A DNA stretch of 64,000 nt from contig OY728166.1 in assembly GCA_963277665.1 (NCBI GenBank), positions 549,627,219-549,691,218 of the forward strand, written 5' to 3'. A model generated the notes under the pieces. That model was not told where the DNA came from, did not search any database, and saw only the letters and a list, made by a program, of their open reading frames with translations. Made by a program: the position numbers and the translations under genes. Shown here piece after piece: positions 47,501 to 60,300 of the stretch; the first letter of the stretch is position 1; every line of letters starts with the position of its first letter. Origin of the DNA: Viscum album (Eukaryota; Streptophyta; Magnoliopsida; Santalales; Viscaceae).

Positions 47501-49284
47501 TTATCACATTCATTAATTGATTATTTCTCAATTTTAGATGATATTATATCAACATTTTATTAACTAAATTGCTCAATCATTCCCTAGTACTACTTGGTAA
47601 CATAAAAAACAAAATTCATATCTACAATAACCTAAATATTAGGGGAAAATACTAAGGAACATTTATAATCACCAAATACTTGTACAAGTGAAAAATAAAA
47701 CAATAATAAAATATTTATAATTATATTCAATTAATAAAAATAATAAAATAATGCTACTTACATAAATAAACTAGATAATTAATATTCTATAGTATTTTGT
47801 ACAATAATAAAATTGAAAATATAAAACAATTTCTACAAGAATATATATATATAAAAATAAATTAAATAAAATTTAAAAATATATGCACATGTTGAATGAT
47901 AACTATCAAACTACACCAACACAATAGTGCATAAATCGAGTTCATGTTCTACTACTATGATAAGGAACATCAATCAGTCCTTTATGAATGATCAGGAGTA
48001 GGTAGTCGACATACATACCCAAGAGTTTACATATATAGATAGAGATAAAAGGCTGATAGGATATGTCAATACTTCTATATATTCCAAAATAACAATACAT
48101 TATTATTTCATATAATGTAAAAAATATCAGTTTTTTATAAATCAAGTGGAAATTGAAATGTAAATATTTTATTTCTAATTAAAATTAAAAATATTAAATT
48201 TTAATTTAATCTTATGAAAAAATATTAAAATTCATAAATGACAACATAATAAGGTAAAAGATTATATCATTGGAGTTAAAAGGAAATATTTAATAAATAT
48301 AAAAAATATTACATAATAATAAAACCTCACTTATTATGTAGAAAAGACATATTTTTTTTAGTTTTAAATAAAATTAATATAAATACATATAAACAAATTA
48401 TTTTATGAAACATTTGTAACAATAAAAATGAAAATAATAAAAATAATATCTCATGAATCATGAGATAAATTCCAAGGGTCTATTCTCACAATATTGGACA
48501 TAATTAAGGTGTAATCCTTTGAACATAAATTCTATGTGATTTAAACTACACTGAAATCTCTAATATCTATTTTACGACCAACCCTACTATAAAACACACT
48601 ACATGGAGCAAACTTAACCTCTATGGTTACAATTTCAAATAAATAATATCAACCAGTGTAGTACTCATCTATTTATTTCCCATATAGCTGCCCATGGATT
48701 TCCATGAATCTCAAAATAAAGGGAAAAATGAATTTAACATCATATATTGTTAGAAATTGAATAAAATATATAAATAAACTCACATTACACTTTTAAAACA
48801 CCATAAAAAAAATTCTTTTCTGTATATTCTTCATTCGTCATTCTATATGACATAATATGAACTCTATAATCCATATAAAAAACATAGTGATACACAACAT
48901 CAACGATGTGAAAAGACCATACGTAAAATCAATTTATTCAATGAGATATGATTCGTTATTATTTTAAAACTCATTTATTTCAAAATAAATAATATACAAA
49001 AGTAATAATAAATAATTTCAACCTAAACATACACTCTATAATAAAAGATAAAGGATATAATGTTATTAATTTAAAGTTAAAACTAAACATTCCTAAATAG
49101 AATTTAAAGTGACCAAATCAAAAATGGATTATTTAAATTCATCAAATTGATATTTATCATTAATTTATTTAATATTAATTGAAATTATTTTTGAAATTAT
49201 TTTATGATATTTTATAAAAAAATTCATAGTGTTTATTATAATGAAAACCAGTGGTTGATGGGAATACATTAGAAAAAATTGGAA
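41547..49284. repeat. AT-rich 6.3-kb tandem unit, copies II/III
   Basis: There is no gene; the only frames of 60 codons or more (46,856-47,074, 47,942-48,145 and 49,202-49,414) show no domain. The start (41,600-42,400) is collinear with 47,950-48,720, for example TTAGTACTCATCCATTGATATC near 42,305 with a GTAGTACTCATCTATTTATTTC-like block near 48,659 and TATATATTCC at 41,715 with 48,076. The body is collinear with 22,410-27,700. Element D interrupts the next copy at about 49,285. Confidence 0.6.
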
Positions 49285-49289
49285 TATAA

Positions 49290-52265
49290 TGTAGGATGTC
49301 GTCCATTCGTATAGTTATGTCCCTGTTTAAATTTTTCGCAAACCTATTTTTGGATATTGAAGTGTTTCTTGGGTTTATGGGATATTTTAGGGGTGTCTTA
49401 GGGATGTGGGACACAAAACGAAAAGAATATAGTCTAAGTAGTGTATAATAAATTGTTACTGCATGGTTAGAACAAATATAGTTCCTAGCTTCGGAAACTA
49501 TATAGCTTGGCTACCATTATGGAATGCAGTGAGAACAATGTTAGAGAACAGTTTTCCAAACCATGTGGGAGATCCCAATAAACCATTTGGTTTTTCCCTT
49601 ACTGGGAAGATGGAGTCACATAAATTGCGCATGGTTTGGCTAACCATACAACCAAATGGAGTAGCAATTAAAAAGTGTGTTTTTATGGTTTTTGCCTCTA
49701 AATATTTATTCTTTCTCCTATGAATTTATCACCCATTCTACCCCATTAACCATAGTTGATGAGTAACTAGACACCTCTCCGCCCTTGTGTGACTATCGTA
49801 TGATTTGTACCCATCTAGAGTTCATTTGGGGGAGAATATATGATCTCGGTTAGTCTAAAAATCCTCCTTGCTCTATTTTCTGTATTAGGGATTATAGAAT
49901 CACTTCTTTTCTTTGTAATCCATGAATAAATCTGTTTCTAGATTATTGTTGGATGGGTATTTTAAATTTGATTGAGTTTAGATCATGGGATAGGTTTATG
50001 TGAGTGGTTTAGTTCAAGCATAAGGTTAGTGGTCTTTCAAATTATTCCAATATTCTAGATGTGTTATTGGTGTATGTAGTAGTGATAATTATCCACATCA
50101 AAATACACTAATATATTTGTGTATGGAATGTTATTTGAAATTAGATTTAGGAGACAGATCCACCACATATCTTGTTGTATTTTTAATAATGTGAGACTAA
50201 TCCTTTTGCTACCTATGGGTTAAGCCACCCCCTCAAAATGGGGAAATAATATTTTTAATGTTGAGATAAAGAGAATTTGTGGGAGATTCAGTTATAATTT
50301 GTAATTGGGTTAGTAGGTTCGGTTAAATGGGTAAATCGAATTGATCATTTGATAGATTTTTTGAAATGACTAAGGGACCTTTGAAATGGATTAAATAATT
50401 TGTTTTGGATTTTCAATTGGATATAGATTCTAAATGATTAAAATTATTTTTTGAAGAGTGGTATGTTTTAAAAGGATTCCATGCCATCCATGTGTTTTAT
50501 AATGTGGTTCTCTTTGTTGTTTATAAATGATGGTTTGAAGTGAGGACATGGTTTCCATTTTTGTGTTAATGTCTGTAAATGATTTCTGAAATGGTTCGGA
50601 ATGGAAATTAAATCCTTGGGGGGTGGTTTATCTTTTCACAGAGTAATATATTAATTTTAAAAGGATTTATACAGTATGATTTTAAATGAATAAATAGATT
50701 TTTATATTATCATTGAATTGTGAAGTAAAGATTATGTTAATTATTTTTTAGTGGATAATTTTATATAAGTGGGTGTTTGGCATATTGGATTATGTATAAA
50801 TGGGTAATTCCTTGTACGTGGCAATCAATAATGAGATACGAGCATAAATAAAAAAAATTGATTAAAGGTTATGGTTTGTGGGTGCTTTAATGTTGATAAT
50901 TTAAATGAGTAATGGATTAAAAATGGGTAATTTTGATGATTTCATCATGAATGAGACTGAAAATTAGGTTAATTTGGATATGGCATGTAACTGATAATTT
51001 TGAAATGGGTTATGGTAAGATGATGAATTATGTGTTGAATAGACCATGAATTGTAAAAAATATGTTTGTATTGATTTGAGATTAATTATCGATATTGTAT
51101 ATATTGTATATGTATAAATAATTTTGTGCACATGGATTGGTGGTATCTGGGGTGTTTGACTAGGGATCATCCCTTGGGTTGGGACGGACAATGGATATAA
51201 ACCCCAGCATAATAATTCATAGGTTATGGAGTCAGATTGATACTCTAGGACCACAATAGATGCATTAGATTAGACTACCTAGAGTGAGGGACCAAGGTAT
51301 GTGTGAGGTAATTGGGTGAGACTACATGGGATGGGGATCCAACTTATGTGTTATATAATGTGTTGTTTAGATGTCAGAATTAGGCTCTATGCTTCCCAAT
51401 ATATTATCTGGGTGTGGGTTAGGATATTGAACTAATTCTCTTTATTTCCCATCCACAAGGACATGATATTATTACAAAAATAATGATTCATGGAATGTTC
51501 ATAAATAGTGATTTTTAAATTTCCCCTTATGGTCAAACATGTGAGTAAAAAACCAATGGTATGGTTTAGCTTTTGATGCATCTAGAGATAATTTAGTTGG
51601 TTCAGTTGAGCAGAAAGAACTTTCTGGGTAAACGATTAAGTAGAGATTATTTAAAAAGTATAACATGTTTATTTATTTCATGTCATGTTTTTTTATCCTA
51701 CTTGTTTATCATAATGAAATATTTTATATATTGGCTTTTAGATTTAGACACTATCTGTGGTGGCCTACTGAGTTTTACGAACACCCTGATTTGGCAACCT
51801 TGGAACTTGGGTACCTGAGTATATGATTATTATTTTCATTTATAGGTTCTAGACTATGACATAGTGCTTGGTTCTGGAATATGGGGTTTGGACAGATCAA
51901 GGGATGTTAGGATAGGGCTATGACCTGGACATGTATTTGGGATCTTTTGGTTGTTTTGTCATGTGATTTCATATGTATGACTTCTTGTAATATAATCTAT
52001 TCATCCATTTGTTATATCATTTTTACTCTTTAAATTGTTGTAATTTTCATTATTCTATCTATTTATTAGTTCTCAGGGATATTATATAATTTTATATTGT
52101 TTATTTTATAGTGTTACTTTTATAAAAATGTATAATCCCCCATCAATTCTCTATAGACTCTCCCTACTAGTTAGTGACCTCTAACATATGTGGAGGTGCG
52201 TCTGAGGTCATGTGAAGATCTAGCTCATTCCCCATGATAGTGGCCACCGTGTTTCATATGTTACT
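49290..52265 (+). repeat. D 5' LTR
   Basis: It starts TGTAGGATGTCGTCCATTCG, matching TGTTCTTAGATCCC followed by CATTCG in the partner. Blocks shared in order with 56,373-59,345 include GGTGTCTTAGGGATGTGGGA-like text at 49,392 (partner 56,480), a middle block at 51,100-51,430 (partner 58,180-58,490) and GGTACCTGAGTATAT near 51,808 (partner near 58,887). The end is placed just before the PBS-like site. Confidence 0.75.
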
Positions 52266-52268
52266 AAG

Positions 52269-52280
52269 TAGTATCAGATC
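52269..52280 (+). other. Possible primer binding site of element D
   Basis: TAGTATCAGATC differs at two positions from the initiator-methionine tRNA site. Its position just after the first long direct repeat is what makes it credible. Confidence 0.5.
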
Positions 52281-55200
52281 ATTTTCTTTTGTCTTACTAT
52301 TTGGGGAATGGTAGAAGAAAATACCAGGATCTTGTTTGGTCCTGGAAATGATCTCGTGCATGGGTTCTTGTTATTCAACAAATGAGGGAAAACCCACATT
52401 TCTAGGGGAGCTAATTGATGTTCAGTTTTATCCTTTTATGGTAGATTTTTATTTACACCATGATTGATGAAATTGCATGTGATTATAATGATTTTTAATT
52501 TTATATGCCTCAATATGTACGGAAAGAGAGGGTTTTTTATTCCGTTAATCATAATAGGCACATAAGATTGTTTGTTCATTGGTTTATTTCCTTCAATGGA
52601 TAGATCCATGGGATTTAAATGATGTAAGTGTGCATTAGTTATTGAAAACATCTCATATTTATTTCCACTAGAAATTTTGGATAAATGAAACATTTTGATA
52701 TTTGGATTTGAATATTCCATTTATTTTTGGAAATTTAGGGTTGATAAAGAGGTTTTGATACTATAATTACATGGTTTTTTTAATTTAACATTTTTAAATG
52801 TGAAAAATACTATTTAAAATGGTAAGTATTATTCTTTAAGGAAAATGAGGAAATGATGGGACTTTGAGATAGTAATGGTGGGTATCCATTATGTTGGTTT
52901 TTGATGCTCTGTTTAGGTGGTTTGAACGATGATAGTTAATTTTTATTGATACATCATGATACAGAGTGTGAGACCTCGATGGGATTGAATGTGCTAGTGT
53001 TCTTGTTGTGTATTTGGTTAGGTTGTGACCTTGAAATAGTGAAATGTTGCTTGTCAATGTGGTTGTGTTGAATATAATTTTTAGGACCATGCAAGTTGTT
53101 TTTTTTACCCTAGAGTGGGTTATAGGAACATTGTGTAGATGTACATGCTTGAGTATCATTGGTGTGAAACAAATTTTTAATTATTTATCTTTTCATTAGA
53201 TATTGTGTGTTTGGGATTGGGGTTTCTTTTTATCCAATGAGTAGTGGGTTGTCAACGGTTGACCTATATGGATTAGATCCAAAACTGAAAACCTTACTTA
53301 GGTGTGACTCTATTTTGGGGATTTGGTATTGTCTAACTCTAACGTTCAATGGAGATAGGGGTCAGTTGGGGTTTCTAGTTATTTTGTGTGAGTATGATAT
53401 AGGTATATTTTTTGGAATTTAGCCACCGAACATGAAAAGTGTTCCCATGTGCACGGATGTCGTAGAGGTGTAAGTGGTATGGTTGGTGGTTCTGATGAGG
53501 GTACACGAGTTTTGGATATGAGTTAATAGACTTGAAAAAACATTGGTAGCCTCGAGGAATTTTTCCATGTGTTTCAGGTTCCCTAAGATGTAAATCACAA
53601 GTTTTGTCTTTAGATATGGGATTGATGATGGGTTTCTACTGTTGAATATGGTAAAGATTCATGGTAATTGATTTGTTTCATCCTTATGGAGGTATTTCAG
53701 TTCATTCATATGAATTTAAGGTAGTTTTTATAATATTCAATGACATTATGATCCTTTTAAGGTTGTTTCATGTGTGTTTGATAAAGGAATTTATGTTAAA
53801 ATTTAGTGGATATGAAATGGGTGACCAATGTGTTGATTGACGCTTTTGGTATGGGAGTGACACATGTAGTGGTGGTTGTTATGTGGTTGGGGCACTTTAT
53901 ATGATTGTTTTTAGTCAGATTATAATTTTGAGAATTCATTGAGTCCAATAAGGCTGGTGGACCTGGAGGCATAGTCATATGGGTGATCAGATGGTTTGAA
54001 TATCTCGGTTGATATATAACACATGTGATCTAGAGTTGAGTTTAGTGTGTGGTTGTAGGATGTGCGAGACATTGAGGTCTTAGGGAGGTCTAAATTTGGG
54101 AATGTGTTAGGAATGGAAAATTCTATTTGTTATGGATGAATAGGTGGCTACAGATAAGTTCCTATTATATTTCTGTGTGATCATAATGGGAAATGCAGGT
54201 TATGCATGAGATGATTGTGTTGTGGATTAGTGTGTTGGTTGATGTGCATCCATGTAATCACTAGTATCCTTCATAAATGAATTTTTTTGGGGTAATGGAA
54301 GTGTTTAAAACTGTATTGTTGTTACATAATATCTTAAAATTGGTTTTGAAGTGGTACTATGTTTTGGTCATAAATCTTGATAGAGTTATAGTGATTCAGT
54401 GATGATTAGACTTTATCAGACATGGTGACCCAAAACATTCTGCAGGTTAAGGAGTCCTTGTGGTGGGGGTGACATCGGTGATGGATATTTTTGTTGGTGT
54501 TTTTCAAAATCATTTTATTATAATTTTATCTATTGACGATCATGAAAATATCATGAAATTAGCCTTGGTATGATAAGTGAACTCTATCTTTACACCTACC
54601 TACCTAAAACTATTTCTATTTTATATGGAGACTCTAGAGTTTATGATCATCAAGCAGTATATGGTATCCATATGGTGGGAATGTAAACCATTGAACTCTT
54701 ATGAGAGATATCCCCAAGATGAACTCTATGTTGATTAATCTCATCAGTGTCATTCATATATTCAAGAAAATGAGTTATTATCAATGTTTGTTTTGTTATT
54801 TTGGGGTAATCTAGATGGCCAAATCCATGTTTCAGGTTCTTCTTGTGATCGATGTGTGAAATGTGGTGGTTTCAATTTCTAGTGGAAGGTGGTGAAATTG
54901 ATACTCCTAATGTGGAAAGTGGTATGTCAGTCATGCATGTACTGAGTATAACATGGAGTGGGTGTGGTGGAATCATGATGTAAAGGAGAATCCATTAAGG
55001 TTCTTTTTGGGTTCCTTGGGGAAGTCCACAAGGGAAATTGATGTGGTTGTACATAGAGACGATTGATAGATTTAGGATTGGGATTATTTTATATGTAATA
55101 TATGTGTTTACATATGAGACATGTTGTTGGGTGCATAAGAACATAAATTGTTTATGAAGGAGAAAATGTTGTGGTGGTGAAGTTGCACCCGAGGCTAGGA

Positions 55201-56362
55201 ATGGATTCTGGTTTGTTCACATAGATGATGGATAAAACCCTCATGTGACAAGGCATCATACCCAGGCAATGGGGTGACCCAATATTAGTGGAAATTGGGT
55301 GCTAATCGAGTGATTTGGAATGGATGGACAAACTAAATTGCGTAAAATGGTAAGGGATGTGGTAGGTTATAAGACACCACTGGATAAGGTTGGAATGCTT
55401 TCTATACATTGGTAATGGGTATGAGTTTTGAGGAAGAACTATGTAGTCCTTTTGTAGATATGGTCAGAAAATGTGTGATCAAACCAGGAAGATCCCATTA
55501 AATGTCTTAATTATAAATTTATGTGTTATTTCAATGGATGTATGTATGAGGTGAGATGTAAAATTCATTAGGTATGTTTTTAAAATTATGTTAATGTATT
55601 TTTGGTCACCCTTTAATGAAGAAGTTACTCGACATCAAAAATGGTTAGTGCTGAACTAATTCATTTAGTGGAAGACACCATATCCAGAAAGAGTTTAGAT
55701 AATGTTGTGATAGTGTTTCGAGTCAGATGGTCTTGATTATGAGCAATCTTAGTGTGTTAGTGTTGGTGATGGGAGTGGGATCCATTTTTGACAATATGAG
55801 TACCATGTGATGGAGGTCAGGCTTAGATTCTACATTATATTTTTAGAAATATAGTAATACCATTGGGCCTCGGTTTAAATAATAATAAAGGGTAGGGAAT
55901 TTGGTTGGTATTTTGTTTGTTTTTTTGGTGACACCAATCTTGGGTCACTATTAGAATTATGGGAAATAATTTGAGTTGATGCCAAGAGACATGGTCTGTG
56001 AGTTGTGCATATGATTAGACCAAATGATTCTTAATTCTTTCTCCACATGGTATTTTAGTTCATTTTTTGATTTCTTTTTTGGTTGTTGTTCAATGAAGTT
56101 AACCTTAATTTCATTTTACGTTTGATGTTTGTAGTGTGGGTTGACATCGATGTTTCCTCTGAGGAACATCATGTTCATGGTTTTATCTCATGGTAGGAAA
56201 AATATATCTGGTAATGCCATTTCGATTGACTGAGTATGGATACAAAATGGGTGAGTTCGAGGCGATTCTTGTGGTTTGAAAATTGATAGGTGGGTAGTGG
56301 TCTGACCTTTTCCATTGGGGCATAGTGATTCTTGGTAAGTGTGTCTTGGGGACGAGCCATTA
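52281..56362 (+). mobile_element. Decayed internal region of element D
   Basis: No open frame on the coding strand carries a firm domain. Possible traces are a frame at 53,207-53,422 ending CEYDIGIFFGI, faintly like the end of a retropepsin, and a MDGQTKLRKMV reading near 55,320, faintly like the conserved DGQT segment of integrase. Their order would be right for a plus-strand gypsy element, but both are too weak to annotate separately. Confidence 0.4.
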
Positions 56363-56372
56363 TAAGGTGGGG
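56363..56372 (+). other. Polypurine tract of element D
   Basis: AAGGTGGGGA lies directly before the TG start of the 3' LTR, with GGGGACGAGCC a little upstream, the usual arrangement at the end of gypsy internal regions. Confidence 0.65.
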
Positions 56373-59345
56373 ATGTTCTTAGATCCCAACCATTCGTAAA
56401 TGTATGTCAAATTTAAATTTTGATTAAAAATATTTTATTTTGGATAATGAAGGGTTTATTGGGTGTATGGACATTATGGGGGTATATCGGGGGTGTGAGA
56501 CATGAATATAGTATAAAATAGTTCAAATAGATTATATTTCTTGATTGTAATGTTGTTTGGACAAACCATGGCACTGGCTAAAGAAAGTCTGTGGACTGGG
56601 ATACTACTAAACAGAGGTTATCGCTTGGTTACTAAATGGCTTCCAAGATGTGTGTACACCCAGGAATCCATGTGGAATATACACTCCTGAATAGATAGAG
56701 TCGAATGGGTGGCACACCGTTTGGAAAAATGTTTGACCAAACCATAGATCCTTTAATAAGTTTATTTTTATGATTTTTTCCTCCCAATCATTTTCCTTTT
56801 TGCCCCTAATTTCTCCCTCATTTGACCAACATAACCCTAGGTGATGAACCCACAAACCCCTCTTCCCCCATGGGAAATTCACCTTTGATACTTTGTCGTT
56901 TTTAGTGATTTTGGGTGAGAATCAAATATCTAGGTGATTCAAACACTCCTACTTTCACAATTTTATGTTTTATGTCTTTTAGAATTTCTCTTTTTATTCT
57001 AAATCCGTAAAACCATTTTTCAAATAGATTAATTGATCTGGAATTTATGGTTGTTGGAGATTGAATCATGGGATATGATTAAATGATAGGTTGTCTTTGA
57101 GTATATTGTTGGTGGTATTTATGGTTTCCCTCACTATCTTGATGTATTATTGTTGTTTGTAGTTTTTTTATTATGTTTTCTTTCTTTATTTCGATGTCAT
57201 GGGTTAAACAAAGTGATTTGGACTTAGATTGAGGTGTGAGACCCTTTAGAAACCATATTGGGTTCATTGTTGATGTGAGACTAAATGTACGGCTAGACAT
57301 ATCTTATGTTGAACCATTTAAAATGAGGAAATAAATTGATTAATGTTGAGATAAGGTAAATGTGTGGGAGAATGGGGTGTAAACTGAATTTGGGTATTTG
57401 GGTTTGGTTATTAGGTTATGTTGAATTGATAATATGTTAAATTTTGTGAAATTACTAAGGGGACATTATAATGTGATAAATAATATCTCTTCAATTTTAA
57501 TATGGTTATTGGTTTTAAAGAATAAAATGATGTCTTGAGGAGGGTGATTTATTAAAAAATGGACTTTTCCAAAAATAATTTTTGAATTTTTTTCATTATG
57601 GATCTCAAATGATAGTTTTAAGTGAGGGTGTGTTTTCCCTTTTTGTGAAAATACCTAAAAATGATAATTAAAATGTTTTGGAATGGATACAAAAGCCTTG
57701 GGGAAGGGTTTAGAATTTCAACGAGGAAGACATGTATTTTAAAAGGGTTGATTAAATATTATTTTTTAAATGTGTAAATTTATTTTTTTTATTATCATTG
57801 AATTGTGAAATTTAGTTCATGTAAATTGTTTTTTAGATGATGTTATTTTATAAGTGTTGTTTTCCATAGTTGTTTATGTGTAAATGGGTTGTGATTGTAT
57901 GTGGGATTTTATAATGACTTAAGATCATAAATGATAAATGTGTTTGTTGGTTAGGGTAATGAGGTGGAATAATTTTGATAAGTTAAATGACTAAATGATT
58001 AAAGAGTGGTGATTTTGATGACTGGATAATGCATGAAAATGATAAATTGTTTAATTGGGATGAGTAATGTAAAGAAAAATTTGTAAATGTGTTAAAATTG
58101 ATGATTATCTACGTGTTGAATAACAAATGAATTGTCAATAGATTATGTATTTTGATTTGATATTTATTTCTGACATGATATATGTGATATATAAATAAAT
58201 AATCATGTGCATATGGCTTTGTGGTATTGGGGTATTAGACTAAGGCCTCCCCACAGGTCGGTTTTGACAGATCCTCTAAACCACAACCATATAATACGTG
58301 GGATAGAAAGTCATACAAAGAATATATTCCCATAATAGTGGCATTAGATGAGTATATCTAGGATGAGGCTCTAAGGAAATTGTGATGTAATGGGTGAGAC
58401 TACCTTTACTAAGGCTCCAATGTTATTGGGATATAATGTTTTGATTGGATGTTAGATTGAGGCTCTATGGTTTCCAATGTATGTTCATTGTGTTGGTTGA
58501 AATGTTAAAATGGTCTCTTTGATTCCCAAACTCATGGACATGGATGAACTACCAGACTAAAGATTCAGGGTATTATAATATATTTCGACTTTTAAATGTC
58601 CCATTGTGATCAAAGGCATTTTCAAACACCTATGTTATGTTTTATGATTCCAGTGAAACCAAATCTAGTTTACCTTGGTCATTTGACCATAATGAACATG
58701 AATGGTAAAATGGAATAATAGTTATTGTTAAAATGAAAAACATGTTTCTTTATTTCATTTCATGTTTATTTATCTCACTTTTTTATCTACATAAACATTT
58801 ATATAGACTAGTTCTCTCTTTAGAAACAGTTTTTGGTGGCCTGTTGGTTGGTACTCACACCATGCTCAGGATTTCATGAAATATGGGTACCTGAGAATAT
58901 CTTTTGTTTTTTCGTTTATAGATTCCAGACTAGGAACTATTGTTTGGATCATGCATGGTTTTTTTGGCAAGAGAATGAGATGTCAGGACTAGGGTGGGAC
59001 CTTGATCTACGCTTGGGATCTTTTGGTAGTTTTGTATTGGGATTTTATCTATTTGACTCATTGGCATGTAGTGTATTTATCCTATTGTTAATGAATTTGT
59101 TACTTTGTTACATTTTTGAATTTTATATATGATTTATATTTATTTATTCATGATTTATATTATATATATTTATGTTATTTATGTTTTGGTGTCACTCATA
59201 TATGGGATTATATTCTCCTCATTATTTACCCTTAGAAACACACTGTTAGTCGGTATCCTCTAGCAAACGTGGTGGCGTGCCTGAGATCATGTGATGACCA
59301 TGATCAAGGAACCAGATAGTGGAATCCAGGTTAGGGGTTTTATAT
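56373..59345 (+). repeat. D 3' LTR
   Basis: It starts TGTTCTTAGATCCC and is a diverged partner of 49,290-52,265. The right end is uncertain by about 10 bases because the last 40 bases of the two LTRs align poorly. Confidence 0.7.
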
Positions 59346-60300
59346 ATAGTTTTCATGAGAACCAAATTTAAAAAAAAACATATTTATAAATATATCATGA
59401 AACATTATTATAACATAATAATAGAAAAAAAAGAATTTAAAGTGATAAAATTAATTTTATTTACATATGAGTCCATTATACCATCAATGTTAGAGAAAGG
59501 GAGTGAACGATCTATCTTAAAATGAAATTATGTTGAAACATTCCTCTAATGAATATATACTCATGTAAAAAATGATGGATGCATTACCTTAAAATCAATA
59601 TACATATATAATTTCACAGTTTTCTAGGAATTTGAAAACCGTCAATCTCCCTTGAGAAAAACATTATAGATTCAATAGTGAAATAATAGGAAAAATGATA
59701 TAATATAGATGAATAATTATATACCTAAATTTTGTTTGATGATCATCCCTAGGATGTAAAATAATTTCATTTGAATGTTCATGGATCATTGATTTCCATT
59801 AACCTTTTACTAAACAAGATTAGAGATAATGTTATAAACCAATTGATATTTATTATTTAATAATAATAATAATAATATAACAATTCAGTCATTTATATAG
59901 AAGCTAATATAAATAGTTACAAAAATATATATTTTTTCCACTCATAATATCAATATTTAATATCAACAGCAAAATTTTCTAATTAAATTTAGTTTTAAAT
60001 ATAATATTATAAGAAAATTTTGAATCAAACAAAATATAATAATTATTATTACATGTTAATTTTATAAATATTTAACTAAAATTCCAAAAAAAAATCATAA
60101 TTATAATAAGAATTGTATTTTTTCAAAAAACATTATAAAATTCCTTTAATCCATAATGAAGTGTCTTGGGTGGTCAAAAAGAAGATAAAAATGTTTCAAG
60201 ATAATAATTTGGAATGGAATTTCTTTATTCATGAGTATATAAGTCATGAACTAATTTTTTTATAACTCAATGTCGTCAAATTATTATATTTCACTCTAAA
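59346..60300. repeat. AT-rich 6.3-kb tandem unit, copy III continued
   Basis: No gene. The segment 59,797-59,840 matches 43,385-43,433 and 23,205-23,253, and 60,160-60,190 matches 23,570-23,600 and the 43,755 region. Offsets equal one repeat period plus the length of element D. Confidence 0.5.

Larger units (their letters stand above)
49290..59345 (+). mobile_element. D: very decayed plus-strand LTR element
   Basis: Two direct repeats of about 3 kb (49,290-52,265 and 56,373-59,345) enclose a 4.1-kb region. A polypurine tract precedes the second and a weak PBS follows the first, so the element reads on the plus strand. No clear domain remains, although the style of the internal end (GGGGACGAGCC before the polypurine tract) is gypsy-like. 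The flanks TATAA (49,285-49,289) and TATAT (59,341-59,345) might be a decayed target duplication, but the exact right end is not settled. Confidence 0.75.

Noticed and set aside
53207..53422. Protease of element D
   Set aside because: Only a loose resemblance at the end of the frame (YDIGIFFGI); the catalytic triplet is not visible, so I left it as a possible trace.
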